Source of the DNA: Brachynemurus nebulosus
Taxonomy: Eukaryota; Arthropoda; Insecta; Neuroptera; Myrmeleontidae
Direction of reading: 5' to 3'
NCBI GenBank assembly: GCA_035578155.1
Contig: JAPWDM010000005.1
Span: forward strand, 13,854,832-13,918,831
DNA: 64,000 nucleotides
The notes beneath the pieces are model-generated. The model worked only from the letters and a program-made list of their open reading frames with translations. It made no database searches and was not told the origin of the DNA. A program made the position numbers and the translations under genes. Position 1 is the stretch's first letter; every line of letters begins with the position of its first letter. This document shows, one piece after another, positions 24,651-39,366 of this stretch.

Positions 24651-27083
24651 TAGATTTACAAAATTACTGCTCAGTGGCGCAACTATCAACGTAGCAGGTG
24701 TATCAATGATAAAAGCGTCCCGAGCTACAGTAGACCACAACTCTGTATTATTTTTAAATATTATTATGTAAATTTCTTTAATGTAGCCGTCAAACTTTTA
24801 ATACTTTGAGATTATTTTTCCATTTTTCATTAGCTTATTTCATTTTAATTCAGAATTGCAAAAAAAATATTGTATGCAACACGTGCAAAATGGGTGTTTT
24901 CCTCACTTAACAAGCCTTGCAGGACAACTGTACGACTCGTGAAAAAAAGAACATCTTTATTTCGCAAATTGTTGCATAATATAACTATTGTTTATGCGAA
25001 TGTTTTTATTTTCCAAATTTTGATAGAAGGCCCACTCCAGGCGACTTACGTCACTACCACAATTGTGCTGGTAGATATATTACATTACAATGTTGGTAAA
25101 TCAAACAATAATATGGTAACAATAAAAAATACTACTACATTTATCTTTTTTAATTTTTTTTATTTTTATTATTATTACTTTACGTGTGTGTTTTTAATTT
25201 TTCGAATTAACAGGCCGTGTACACGAATCCACTCACAACAAATCGTTATTACTTTTATAAACCATCTGATTAATTCAATAACGATACGATTGCAAAATTT
25301 TTACTTGTCAGATATTGAAAAAGTGATCATTGGTCGTGGATCTTTCAAACTATTCACAATGATAATATGCCTCTTTTTGAGCGAGATATCAATAAAAGAC
25401 GCGACCGAAATTTGATAAAATGAAATCATTGTACAAAATAAATATCAAAAAGTTAAGTAAAGACGATGTTTCCTTATTGCTAGTTACAATGTTATTGATT
25501 GTATAACCCGCGCATACCTGCATCGTGTGTAGTAGAAACAGTTAAGATGTGGTGAAGATCGTGTGTCAACTTTCATTTTATTATAAATTGGGCGCCAGCT
25601 AATTCTGCGAAGAACTTATCACCTATAAACAACCTGTCATTATAGTTAAACCGCATTTTATTTAGTGAAATATTAAATTATTTTTTTGTGGTTTGCAGTG
25701 AAAAAAGAAACTAAATATTTGTTCTTCTTTGATTTTTTATATGTATCGTATGTGGTGTGGCGATGACAATGTTGTTAAGGGCATTTAATCGTGTTATTTA
25801 AGTTAAAATTACATACTTTCGTTTTAGAAAATAAATATACAACAGACATGCTAAATAATGCCACTGCTGGCAAAACGGTTCCTCTATCTACGTCTCAACA
25901 GAAATCCTACTCTCCTCGTTACTGAGTTTTCTTCCGTATAATTTACCATCTGAAAGATGTTAGGGATACCCACAACCGTAATCGTATCTAATATAAAAGT
26001 TTCGGATATATTTTGAATAATTATAATTCTTATTTATATGTCTTATTTATAATGATCCTATGTGAAAATTTTTAGTTGCACCCGATATTCAAACCCTACG
26101 TTTCGCTCCATTTTCATCATTCTATCATTTTATTTATGTCATTGAAAAATTTTAATAAACTTAATCGAAACCAAACACCAGGCACCAAATCTATTTTTTT
26201 TTTAAATCATGCTTTATTGCCTACGTGCCTAATTTTGATTCAAATAAAAAGACCTTCTAGTAGACAGAAAGATTTCTGTCAAAGGCGAAAATACTACTTT
26301 CTGCTAAGGTAGTAATAATATCGAAAGTAGATAGCAATTTTGTATCAGGATAGCAATGAAATTAATTCAAGATTTAAAATTTTGTTGGAAAATCAGCAAC
26401 GATGACCTCGAAACAATTGTTACGAATTGAATTAGGTTTTTGCGAAGTGATACATTTGTTTTATTATTTTTTAATTAAAATTACAAAATTACAGATAATT
26501 TTTAAAATACTAATTACTATATTTAAAATCACGTGCAGTAAAAAGTGTTTTTCCATTTAAGGAGAAAGTAACATTTTACTTATTATTTTAAAGTAATGCA
26601 ACTTATGAATCGTGAGATAAGAAAAGGATTCCTACACTAAAAAGATAATATTTAATGATAATTTCGTTCTAATTTTACAAGTGATTTAACAGATGATTTT
26701 CAAATTATAAGTAAACCTACTTCAAAACACCTCCATTTAAAAAAAAAAAATTATATGAGCATAGATAATTTTTCTCTCTTTAATGAAATAAACTCTTTTT
26801 AAAATATTTTTTGACAATTATTAGGCAATTTTATATCAAATTACACGATGTTAATATTTAATATTTCAACAAAAATATTCCAATGTCAGTATAAAATAGT
26901 GAAGATAGCAGTTAATTTATGTTTTGACTAAAAATTTTATGAATGTAAACAGCAGAAAATATACTTAAATAAACATTGTCTTACTAATTCAACAATGATT
27001 TATTTATTATTCTTTTATCTTTTTTTTTTAATTTAGTTAATTGTTAATGAATTACCTGAATTAAATTAGAAAAGTTATTAAAT

Positions 27084-27084
<1 letters not shown>
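24651..27084. other. AT-rich sequence, no gene recognised
   Basis: CAGTGGCGCAACTATC at 24673 looks like a solo hAT end. A 181-codon open frame at 24870-25415 has no recognisable domain and strong AT-driven composition (Phe/Ile/Asn/Tyr runs), so I do not call it a gene. A GACAGAAAGATTTCTGTC palindrome lies at 26264-26281. Confidence 0.45.

Positions 27085-27146
<62 letters not shown>
27085..27146. repeat. (GT)n microsatellite
   Basis: 31 uninterrupted TG units. Confidence 0.98.
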
Positions 27147-27148
<2 letters not shown>

Positions 27149-28149
27149 CGATGTGTTACGTTTAATTTAACAAAAGTAATTTTTTTGAGGTGGAGTCCTG
27201 GAAGAGTCAAAAAAACTGATTTGTAAGTATTTCAACAAACGAAAAAATATCACCGTACCGACACCGCTGTCTAGGGGGCGAGCGGAGCTAAGGCTGTAGC
27301 CTCACGGCCCGGATTCAGAAAAAAGACCAGAAGTAATCTCAGAGGCCCAGCTGAAAGTCATCTGTATTTTGAAAGGAAATTCCTCTCCACGATTCTGCTA
27401 CTACTGTAAAAAATAGATTACAAAAATAAATAAAATTACTTAAGTGTAATAATTTTTACGCTGATAAAGGTGTAATTTTACGCCATTGAATAAAAAATAG
27501 GTACACTGAAATTTTTACAGTGTTTTTGTTTTATATTTAGCTTATAAATAACTGTATTTTTTATAGAACTGTGTAAAATTACATTTTCGTTAGTTGAATT
27601 TTATACAAAAACATTGGGTATAAAGTAACATGTGGAAAATAAACATTAAACCATTTTAACTTTAAATTAGCCATTAAAACTATAATTAAATAACTAGCTA
27701 GAGATAGAATAAAAATTTTCTATTGACATTTATGTAAAGTAGTTATTATTATTTAGGTTAAGGTAAATTTTCAACTTCACAATGTAGTAAATAACTTTCT
27801 AGACACCTGTTTGGATTATCTAATAAGCGCCAAAAAAAAAAATTACAACAAAACTTACAACATTGTGTGTTATACTGGTACTATACGCACATAATAAATT
27901 ATTCTAAAAGTAGCAAGACGTATAATTAAAATACCTATATAGGAGAACTAGCAAAAAGCTAACCTTAAAATACCTATATAGTTATTTTGAATATCAAATT
28001 GAAATTAATTATAGGAAAAGGTAAACCACTGATAAATATTAATTTGATTTTTTGTACCGTTAAGCGCAGACTATAATTCTTAAATAATATTTGTGGTCGT
28101 TCCAAACAAAAAGAGTAATTAATCTATTAATTGCGCACGTATTTTGAGA
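27147..28149. other. AT-rich sequence with an inverted-repeat fragment
   Basis: At 27404-27490, 'gtaaaaaatagattacaa' and following sequence resemble one end of the 4695-5018 element. A moderately GC-rich patch at 27255-27400 has no recognisable feature. Confidence 0.4.
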
Positions 28150-28367
28150 CAGAGGCGCCCTTTTTTAAAGACACTTTTTCCAAAAAATTATAATAATTAT
28201 AAAAAAATAAATAAAAATGAATAAAAAAAAATATTTTTGTAATTTTAAATAGTGGTATTAATCGCAAAAAAAATTCATCACCATTCCCCCAACCTATCCA
28301 TCCAAAAAAAAAAAAAAAAAATGGCGGAAAGTGACTATTTTTCGGCCGATCACACTGTGATGGTACC
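28150..28367. mobile_element. Half copy of the TTAA/GGTACC palindromic element
   Basis: It matches the right half of the 31692-32379 element, ending CTGTGATGGTACC followed by TTAA (28368-28371). The other half is missing. Confidence 0.75.
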
Positions 28368-28398
28368 TTAATACCTATACAAAATTCTAAATGAAATA

Positions 28399-29352
28399 TA
28401 AGGTACCTAAGGCATTTAAGGCCCACCTAAGTAAAATATGCTTATTATTTTTATATCTTATAAAATATCAAAAATATAGTGCTTAATTATAAAAATTTAG
28501 TTGTTTTTTGACAAAAATTCCTAAAAAAATTAACGAATTTGTAATTATGTAAGTCAAAAATTTGATTCTAAAAAGGTTCTGCAATTGGGCCTTATTTCCG
28601 ACTGGTGTAGAAAATAAGGCCCACCTACTGCAACTGCCTGAGATAACCCATTTATTAGTTTTTTTTAAAATTAATTAAGGGATTTTAGCTCTAATACTAA
28701 ACTCTATATAAAAAAAATAAAATATATAAATTTTTTCGAAAAAATTTAATTCATTTCTTTTCTTGATACATTGTCTCATATGATGTACCTATTTCACATT
28801 TCTTGCAAACCTGGCAGAACCAATCATCTTCCATTTTTCTTTTTGTTATTTTTATATTAGAGTAACTATAGTAATTTAAGCTTGTGCGTCTAATTTTGCT
28901 TCAATTTTTAATGACTGCAAACCTATTTTAATTGATTTAGCCCAAACAAAATTTGGATGGGCCTTATTATCAACATGTCAGTATTTATGCTTAGGCACAT
29001 TTTATATAAATACTTTAGAGATAAACTAAATTAATTGATGTAAAATTTAAATAATATTAATTTTTTCCAATTTTTATGCCAACTTGAAGGAAACATATCT
29101 TTAAATAATCAGAAATATAACACTCACAATATGCACAATTTTTATATCAACGAATGAAAACTTAACCTTCAAATTTGTTTGTTAAAATATGGTATGAATT
29201 TGTTACTCTGAGTAGCTACACCTTTGTAATTAGTTTCGAAATGATTGAAAGTTCACTTTAAACTTGTTAATAAGTTGGAGAACGCTTCTTGGTAAAAAAT
29301 ATAGCTAATGGGCCTTATTACCCGCTGGGCCTTAAATGCCTTAGGTACCTTA
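28399..29352. mobile_element. 954-bp inverted-repeat element with GGGCCTTATT motifs
   Basis: Ends read TAAGGTACCTAAGGCATTTA then AGGCCCA on both strands. Further GGGCCTTATT or AATAAGGCCC motifs occur at about 28590, 28610, 28966 and 29310, like subterminal transposase-binding repeats. No coding frame is visible. The superfamily is unassigned and the duplication ambiguous. Confidence 0.7.
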
Positions 29353-29393
29353 TTTAAACACTAATTATAGCTGAAAAGTTTTTTTTATTACTC

Positions 29394-29505
29394 ATGCGGG
29401 AGAAGTACTAACTTGGCGCACACATTTCTGTACGCAAAATAGCTGTTTGCTCACTGTACTCTTCCCGCATACTTTTTTGCGTGTGGAAAGTAACTTTTCA
29501 CACGC
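29394..29505. repeat. Two adjacent strong hairpins and CACGCAAA repeats
   Basis: ATGCGGGAGAAGTAC (29394) pairs with GTACTCTTCCCGCAT (ending 29470). Immediately after, 29479-29505 forms a 12-bp stem, GCGTGTGGAAAG / CTTTTCACACGC, with a TAA loop and one G-T pair. ACACGCAAA then recurs three times to about 29550. Confidence 0.65.
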
Positions 29506-30883
29506 AAATTGACAATAAAACACGCAAAATTTAATCAAAACACGCAAAGCCGCCTCTTAATTTTTCATTTAATAAATATTCCATAATTATTTCTATAGAA
29601 ACCACCAACAAAGTAATTTAAACGATAATTAATTCAGAAAAAAAAGACGAACACTTAAAAATATTATCTTAAAAAGTAATAAAAATGTCAAAAATAGTGA
29701 TAATAATAGAAAAAAGTATGTGAAATTCGTAACAAAAAATAGTATGTGCAACTCGTGGGCAATCGACAATTTCCCGCACTTATTGCACAATATACTATAT
29801 TCTATGCTTATAACCATAGACTACAAACAAGTGTTTACCATATCTGTCCTTGTGGTGCGTTTATCTCGAAATGGCCCTACGTATTACAATTACTTAGTTA
29901 CAACTAGTTTAAGAATATACTTAACCAAACTAACAGATTACGTAAGTACAAAATACCAAAGGTCCAACCATGCACAAACGCGAATAGACTGCAAAAAAAA
30001 AAAAATGATTCGTAAATATTTATACATCACGTTATTTGTGTACTTATACAATGACCTATAATTATTTCATGAATATCGATAACCTATCAATAAATATTAC
30101 ATTCAGATTAACAGACTTTGTACACGAAATTCTATTGTCTTCAACTTACAGTGGTAGGTACAGCTACCATTTTCCAAACCCATATTATTGTTTGTACAAA
30201 AATCGTGTTTCTACCGAATTCATTTCTACCGGAATTACCCACAACACAATCAATGTAAATTGTGTGTAATATTGGTCGATAATATTGAACAATAAATGAC
30301 GAGGAAAAAATGCTGCCGTAGCAGTAAAAAGATTAGTGGCCGATGGCTATTCTTTCTCCGCGTTACGTTGCGCGAGCATGCATAAACACGGTGATTATTA
30401 TTATTATTTAAAACAAATGTTAAAAGTTTTCAATCGGCCAAGCCGTCGTCTTATTTAAAACATTCATTCAAATATAAAACGGGTGGGTCACACACATTTA
30501 TTTATATATTTGCTGTCAATGTGTGCGTACCCGGTTCGTCCACCTACAATTCTATATTGCTTATGGCATTATTTCAAGTTCAGATTAAATTTCTTATACA
30601 TAACCAACTACCTATAGATATATTTAATCGTATACGATTTGCCGTAATAGTGTCAAATTCCTGAATACTAACCTGTACTGCCATCAAAGTGACGCGATGT
30701 AACAAAATGGATAAACGCCGATTTTCTCGTAGAAAGCAATTTTGCAGGTTTCGATTTATTATTCTCATAGAAACAAAAAAAAAAAAAATTTGGGGGCCAG
30801 GTCTACCCACACTGTCAACTTCCCATTGGGTGTCCTTAAACACTAGAGATTACTGTACATAAATAATTCTTTATTCATTTCAG
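29506..30883. other. AT-rich sequence, no gene recognised
   Basis: Open frames at 29720-30061, 30036-30269 and 30580-30843 show no motif. A somewhat less AT-rich stretch at 30330-30560 could be host sequence but has no identifiable exon. Confidence 0.4.
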
Positions 30884-30980
30884 GCGACTCCTCCCCTGGG
30901 CCCCTGATAGAGGCTTTGCCTCTTGCACCATACCAGGGGCTTCGCCTTCTGTACCTAAGGGTGGGGGGTCCACCCTTATC
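30884..30980. other. Isolated GC-rich island with short hairpins
   Basis: A run of about 95 bp is far richer in G and C than its surroundings. It includes AGAGGCTTTGCCTCT (6-bp stem, TTT loop), then AGGGGCTTCGCCTTCT, then a G-run facing 'tccaccctta'. It borders the repeat block that starts near 30985. Origin unknown. Confidence 0.55.
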
Positions 30981-31691
30981 AAAAAAATGATAACATCATT
31001 TGTTCTCAAGATATGCGAGATAAAATATATTTTGGCAAAAACTAATTTTTCAAGTTTCTTATTTTTTTTTTTAAATTTTGTAATAAAATACTGGCGTTTT
31101 TTAACATCAAGGAAGGTTCTTAGGCCATCATATAATAATGTTATGGTAAAAAATCCATATAATCTATGTTATCTTAATAAAATTAATTCCGTTTTTTTAC
31201 CACAAAAAACAAACCGCTAATCCGAATTTGGTGAAAACTTTATCCGGTCTTCATTTTTTGATTACCCATCTAATGAAGTTGATATCATCATTTATTCTCG
31301 AGATACGCGAGACGAAAAAAAATTCACGAACGAACGAACTAACGAACGTACACACAGACATCACGCTAAAAATGATGGATTCGGATTCTAGTGACCTTGA
31401 AATGGGAAGTTAAAAATGAAATTTGAGGAAAAACCACGATGAAATTTGTATTTACTTCCATCCAGTGGGGCCTTATGTCAACACTTATTTCTGCCGACTT
31501 AATTTAAAGAAAAAATAAAATGAAAAGAACGATATCGAAAACCTATAAATTGCGTCTACTTTCATCAAAATATCATTTTATTTACGGTTTCTTAGACATT
31601 GAGAAATTTTTTTAAACTTTGGACGCCATCAAATTAAAAATAATTAATATTTCTCAAATCAAGCTTTATGATAGAAGATTAGTGGAATTAA

Positions 31692-32379
31692 GGTACCATC
31701 ATAGTGTGATTCTGCCGCAAAATAGTCAATTTTCACAATTTTTTTTCGGATGGACAGGATGGGGGAATGGGGATGAATTTTTTTTACGATTAATACCACT
31801 ATTTGACAATACAAAAATATTTTTTTAATCATTTTTATTTATTTTTTATAATTATTATAATTTTTTGTAAAAAGTGTCTTCAAAGAAGGACGAAAATCGG
31901 TGCCCATGATTGCAGCCGCAGTTTTCATCCGAAAAAAAAAATCGAATAGAGTATAAGTATGTAGGTAAGCCGCTATGTACCTATGGGAGTTTTTTTTATT
32001 TTGAAATTTTCCTATTTTTCCACACGAAAAACTATAAAAAATTTTGTAATTTTTATTCAAACTGCCGCCATTTTTTCAATTTTCAAAGAAAAAAAACTCC
32101 CATAGGTACATAGCGGCTTACCTACTGATTTATAATCTATTCGATTTTTTTTCTTTGGATGAAAACTGCGACCACAATCGTGGGCACCGATTTTCGCTAT
32201 TGTCACTTTTTTCAAAAAATTATAATAAATAAATAAAAATGATTAAAAAAATATTTTTGTAATGTCAAATAGTGGTATTAATCGTAAAAAAAATTCATCC
32301 CCATTCCCCCATCCTAGCCATCCGAAAAAAAATTGTGAAAATTGACTATTTTTCGGCAGAATCAAACTGTGATGGTACC
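31692..32379. mobile_element. 688-bp TTAA-flanked palindromic element
   Basis: TTAA lies at 31688-31691 and 32380-32383. Ends GGTACCATCATAGTGTGATT (left) and GGTACCATCACAGTTTGATT (right, reverse complement) lead into arms of about 290 bp around a loop of roughly 110 bp. TTAA duplication suggests piggyBac or Kolobok-type mobilisation. It is inserted in the repeat block and a half copy lies at 28150-28367. Confidence 0.85.
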
Positions 32380-32979
32380 TTAAGTTAATTTAGGTGTGAA
32401 TTTTTTTATTTTTAATATCAAAATGGCGCGATCCCTTTAAAAAATATGACCGATTCGACAAAAATCTTTTTTTTTAGCGATCCTGTATACCTAATTTTGG
32501 TAAAATTAGGTATACAAACAATGGCTTCAACAATTTATAATTGGTTTCCAGTTTCCAGTTTTTGAAGCATTGAGAAATTGTGATAAACTTGATGACGTCA
32601 TCAAAAAAAAAAATTTCCTTTTTTGCATGCAAGTTTTATGGGAGTGATTTGAAAGTTAGTGTTATTGATGAAATTATTATAACTTGTGTGTAAAGTCTTC
32701 CATTTTGCTATCAAAATGACGGAATTACTTTAAAAAATATGACCGATTCGATATGAAGACCAGAACGGCTTCGAAAACTTAAGGTTCACTTCCAGTTCCA
32801 TCGTCCTATCATTTTATTTATGGTTTTTTAGGCATTGAAAAATTTTAGTAAACTTGATGACGTCATAAAATTAAAAATTTCGTTTTTCCCAAATCAAGCT
32901 TTATGAATATAACAAAAAGTGTTTAAATAACCAAATTCATTTTCGAAATGTGACTGATTTGATAGAAGTCTTTTTTCTA

Positions 32980-33788
32980 CACGGAGAGAAAAATCATAAT
33001 TTTTGTAGATAAAATTTCAGAAAAATTACCATGCTCTCTTATAATGCGTGCGCGATCGACGACCAAAATAAAAAATATGTGCTAGCATGGTAAAATTTAA
33101 TGTGCTAACACAACTTTTATCACACTTTTATGCATATATGTTATAGTTTAATTCTTGTTGTCGTATACTCTTTCATTTGCGCATCTGACCCGCAACCTTA
33201 TGTTGCTTGGGCGGTACCTATAAAAACTTCGAACCTGTGAGAACTTTATGATGCAGACAAAAATGATTGCCAACAATATATTCTAATACTAAAGATAGTG
33301 AAGTAACAAAATGATGAATTAAACGGTGACATCCCCGTCCTCTAACACAATGTAATGAATACCGCTTGCTGCTTGTAAGACAGTCTAATGGATCAAGGTG
33401 CTTGGTCCGACCCGCCCGACCAAGTTGGTCGTCCAAACCTATGGTTGTCTATGTGACTTGCTATGAGTGAGGTACATTACAACAGCGTTCACAACACACA
33501 CAACCTTCTTTCTCTTTTTTTCTTTCTACTATTAGCAGATAGCATTTCAAATATTATAATACAGCATGGTAATTTTTTTAAGAAAAACAATTAAAAAATG
33601 GAACTTTTACTGTGCTGTTTTACAAATTTGACAGAGCTAATATTACGGAAACAATATTCTATCTTTTAAATTTTCTATGATTAATTATAATTTTTATATT
33701 TTTACCGTACAAAATTGAATATGTTCGCCTTTTACACGTCGATTGTAGTGCTGAGCACAGTAATTTTTATATGAATTTTCTCTCCGTG
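32980..33788. mobile_element. 809-bp element with CACGGAGAG ends
   Basis: Inverted ends read CACGGAGAGAAAAATCATA (left) and CACGGAGAGAAAATTCATA (right, reverse complement). A second inverted pair containing ACCATGCT lies about 50 and 220 bp inside. TA occurs at or one base from both ends. The interior (33170-33470) is less AT-rich but encodes no recognisable protein. Confidence 0.7.
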
Positions 33789-33930
33789 ATAGTTTTCCTA
33801 CATACGTAATTTTTATAAAAATGAAAAGAACGGCTTCAAAAATATATCATTCGCTTCCAGTTTTGTCATTCTGTTATCTTATTTACAGTTTTGTAGGAAT
33901 TAAAAAAATTTTGAAAATTTAAAAATGTCA

Positions 33931-34942
33931 GCCCTTGTATCACTCCTAAACTATATGTTTAGGTCTAAGTAAGAAGTTCGCTACAACTTCAAACCAATGG
34001 TGAATTGTAATATGTCGTCGGCGTAAAATGTTTGCCAAAAATAATTCCCCGAAAAAGTAAACATTATTCCATTAGACCTTAACTAATTAAAATATTTCTT
34101 GAAACGAACTTAGGCTGCAAATAGTATAGAACTGGAATTCCATATTTCAAAAACGGATATCTATACAACAATAATTTTTCTTGTCCATATGGAATTCAGA
34201 AAATAAAGATAAAAATAATAATTATAACATACGATCAGATTAAGTCGTTCTTTTTTTTAAAACAAAACATTTTTTTACAACAAAGAAAAAAATTTAAAAT
34301 TCATATGTAAGTATTTAGCATTGATTAGGACTACTGTAAGTGGTATTCAATAAATAAGTTGGAAACAAGTGAAACCGGACGTTTCATAGCCTTCTGTTTT
34401 ATTGAATATAAAATATTTTGAAAACCATACAGGTATAATTTTCTTTTTAATAAACATATTTATAATTTGTATGGTAATGTAATTACTAATTAGTTAAAAG
34501 CATAAATTCTACTGAATATTTTTTATTTAAGTGGCACCACAGTCACCATAGTCATTTTAATTAAAAATATTTAAAAGAAAATACCCCTGTCGCAGCATCC
34601 TGCATAACATAGCGAATTTCCGTTTATAGAAATTAGTTTTTCTCGGAAACTAGTTGATATAGAAAAAAAGTCTAAAGACTTTTTTTATGTAATTTTTCTC
34701 CTCTTTTAAATGGTGTAAAAAAATTTGGCAGAAATTTTTGAATAAGTGGAAATTTTGGCAAAAAACTAATTTTTTGCCAAAGAACAAAAACCATGTTCCT
34801 GGCATCCGACGTGTCTGGCTGAAGAACTCATCCAAGATTTTTGGATTTCCAACGTTGTCACCAAATTTCGTATAACTAGTATAACTAAAAGGTTTTCCTG
34901 GAGAGTTATCGTGCTGATACATATATACATAAATGCATATAT

Positions 34943-34945
<3 letters not shown>
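33931..34945. other. AT-rich sequence, no feature recognised
   Basis: Nothing supportable; apparent open frames here run into the adjoining (AT)n tract. Confidence 0.5.

Positions 34946-35018
<73 letters not shown>
34946..35018. repeat. (AT)n microsatellite, left of the 35020 element
   Basis: About 73 bp of AT repeats. Together with 36508-36588 it probably represents one original (AT)n tract split by the element at 35020-36507. Confidence 0.95.
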
Positions 35019-37264
<2,246 letters not shown>

Positions 37265-37715
37265 GCCAACGAGGGGTGACACACAGATTGGTCGTACTCC
37301 TAACAGACTTTTATCAAATCTTGCGAAATAAGACTAGTAGTAAGTAAGATACCCACATTTAATGGGATTTCACCCTAGCTCCATGGCTATAATTACTCCG
37401 TTTGCGATGAAATTAATAAGGAATCAGCTATTAATGATACCACATAATTTCTGAAAATTTCATTAAAAACAATCGAATGATTCCGAAGCTATCCCACTTG
37501 GTGGGATCTTCGAACACACAGACAGACAGATAAACCGACAGACAGACTGATAGACAGACACGAAACTAAACTTTTTCAGAAAGCTCTAAAACGTAAAATG
37601 AGCGTAAAAACTTTTATTTTAGAAGGAAAAAAATTTCTTACATATTTCCAAATATTTCCAAAGTTTACCACAATTGCTTTCGCTACTTCAGTAGTCTTGG
37701 AAGCAAAAATTAAAA
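37265..37715 (+). repeat. Dispersed repeat family A, copy 3
   Basis: This is the longest copy of the family. It contains 'ccacataatttctgaaaatt', a run of GACAGACAGA units at 37500-37560, and the end CGCTACTTCAGTAGTCTTGG then AAGCAAAAATTAAAATAACG. The CAGACAGACA run may be a minisatellite within the family. Confidence 0.6.
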
Positions 37716-38279
37716 TAACGTTTCGATATACAGTAAAACTATGCTTTCTGTATTTTAATTATCTTTTTCATACATAGAAGGACCAAATCTTTAACTTGTA
37801 TTGTTTATAAATGACATTATTCAGATGAAGCGATTCAGTCTGTCTCGAAGAAATTGTTATATTATTTATTTGCAGTTTATGAAACGATTCGATTGGAACA
37901 AAAGTATGTGGCAAAGTGGTAGAATCTCTTCTGAAATGTAAGAAAACAGTTTAATTGAAAGTTTCTACTATACTTAACTATTCAATAATTCACTTTTAAT
38001 AATGTTGTAATTTAAAAATTCCAGAAAACTATCTATTAATATATATGGCTTACAGTGTACATCTAAACACATTGTACTTACCACCAATGTAAACCTTTAA
38101 CACATAATGTCTATCTGTATATGCAAATTTCTAAAAATATTTGTTCTCTTTCAAATGACAAGTTAGTTGCGCGGCGAATAGTACATAATAATTATTACTT
38201 TGAGAAGATGGTAAAAGGATCTGTACAATAAAGCACAACGTATATAACGCAAGATTAATAATTTAGATCTATACATATA
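37716..38279. other. AT-rich sequence, no feature recognised
   Basis: Nothing supportable. Confidence 0.5.
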
Positions 38280-38285
38280 TACGTA

Positions 38286-39190
38286 GGGGAGACTGGGGTA
38301 AAGAGGCCAGTGGTGGTAAAGTGGCCATTGGCCTTCACTCACCAGAAACTACTCCAATCTTGTGGCGAAGTTGAATACTACCTTGTAGAGAAGCCATTAG
38401 TATTCTACATACTAAAACGTCAGTAATCATTTCACTAGATTGTATGAATTATAACGGATTTTCTTAATTTTTGAATGTTGATGTAAAGTAAGTATTAAGT
38501 TGTATTCTCAATATTTTCTTATTAGTTACGAATACAATTTTTTAATTGGGATAGCTAAAAACTCTGTCTAATTACCTGTCTCTGTCTAGAGAATTCTTTC
38601 TTGAAATTGGTTGTGGTTTGCCCAAATGGTGTCTAACGGGGTAAAGTGGCTAGGCTTATAATGGGGCAAAGTGGTCAGTGTCTCCGATCGCTGCTCAAGC
38701 TGAATTTTTAGGATATTTTAACATATTATATTAAATTCAGAACTTTTATTTAGTTCTTTATATTTTATAAACAAAAGAATTGCCTGAAATCAGTTTTTAG
38801 GGTTCTAAGAAAAAATGTGAAAAAGGAACCCTTATGCTGAGACTTCAATGTCTGTCCGTCCGTCCGTCCGTTGATATATAATAATTAATGATACAAACAT
38901 AGTTTGATTTTGTATATAAACATGTTTATTACTTCAAGATTTCTTTTGGGGTTAAAATGGGTACCCCTGGCCACTTTATCCAACATAGTTGGGTAAAGTG
39001 GTCATTTTGCACATGTTGCAAAAAACAAAAATTGCAAAAATATTTTTCAAGATATTGTTGATATATTGATGGTTATTGGTTCTGCACTAAAGTCACTATA
39101 TGATAAATACTTATTAACCTGTATTTCTTTTCAAATAGATAAACTAAACAACATTTTGTCTTAGAGTGGCCACTTTACCCCAGTCTCCCC
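38286..39190. mobile_element. 905-bp element with GGGGTAAAGTGG repeats, unassigned
   Basis: Ends read GGGGAGACTGGGGTAAAGAG (left) and GGGGAGACTGGGGTAAAGTG (right, reverse complement). TACGTA is present on both sides (38280-38285 and 39191-39196), either a 6-bp palindromic duplication or an extension of the inverted repeat. The GGGTAAAGTGG(T/C)CA motif recurs at about 38316, 38640, 38663, 38960 and 38993, in both orientations, as subterminal repeats. A fragment 'tccgtccgtccgtccg' lies at 38857. No transposase. Confidence 0.75.
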
Positions 39191-39366
39191 TACGTATGTC
39201 CTTATATTACTTACAGGTGTTCAATTGAAAAAAAAGGAACGACCTTAAATCTGTTGTAACAGGAAGTGTTTCATTTGGTCGTATACGAAGATGATTTAGA
39301 AAGGAAATATCATTTAAAGTGTAATTAAAACAGGGTACGGTAAAACTACATTTTATTTATACAGAC

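Larger units (their letters stand above)
30985..33930. repeat. Degenerate repeat block, interrupted by two elements
   Basis: Related units occur around 30990-31410, 31500-31680, 32390-32640, 32690-32910 and 33815-33930. Shared phrases are 'atgaccgattcga', 'gaacggcttc', 'atcattttattta' and 'aaatcaagctttatga'. Two units carry TGACGTCA (32593-32600 and 32858-32865). A shorter copy of the 31180-31410 part is at 49972-50110. No coding capacity. Confidence 0.6.

Noticed and set aside
24870..25415. 181-codon open frame
   Set aside because: Low-complexity AT-driven composition, no domain, no splice or promoter support. Open frames of this length are plausible by chance in 64 kb.
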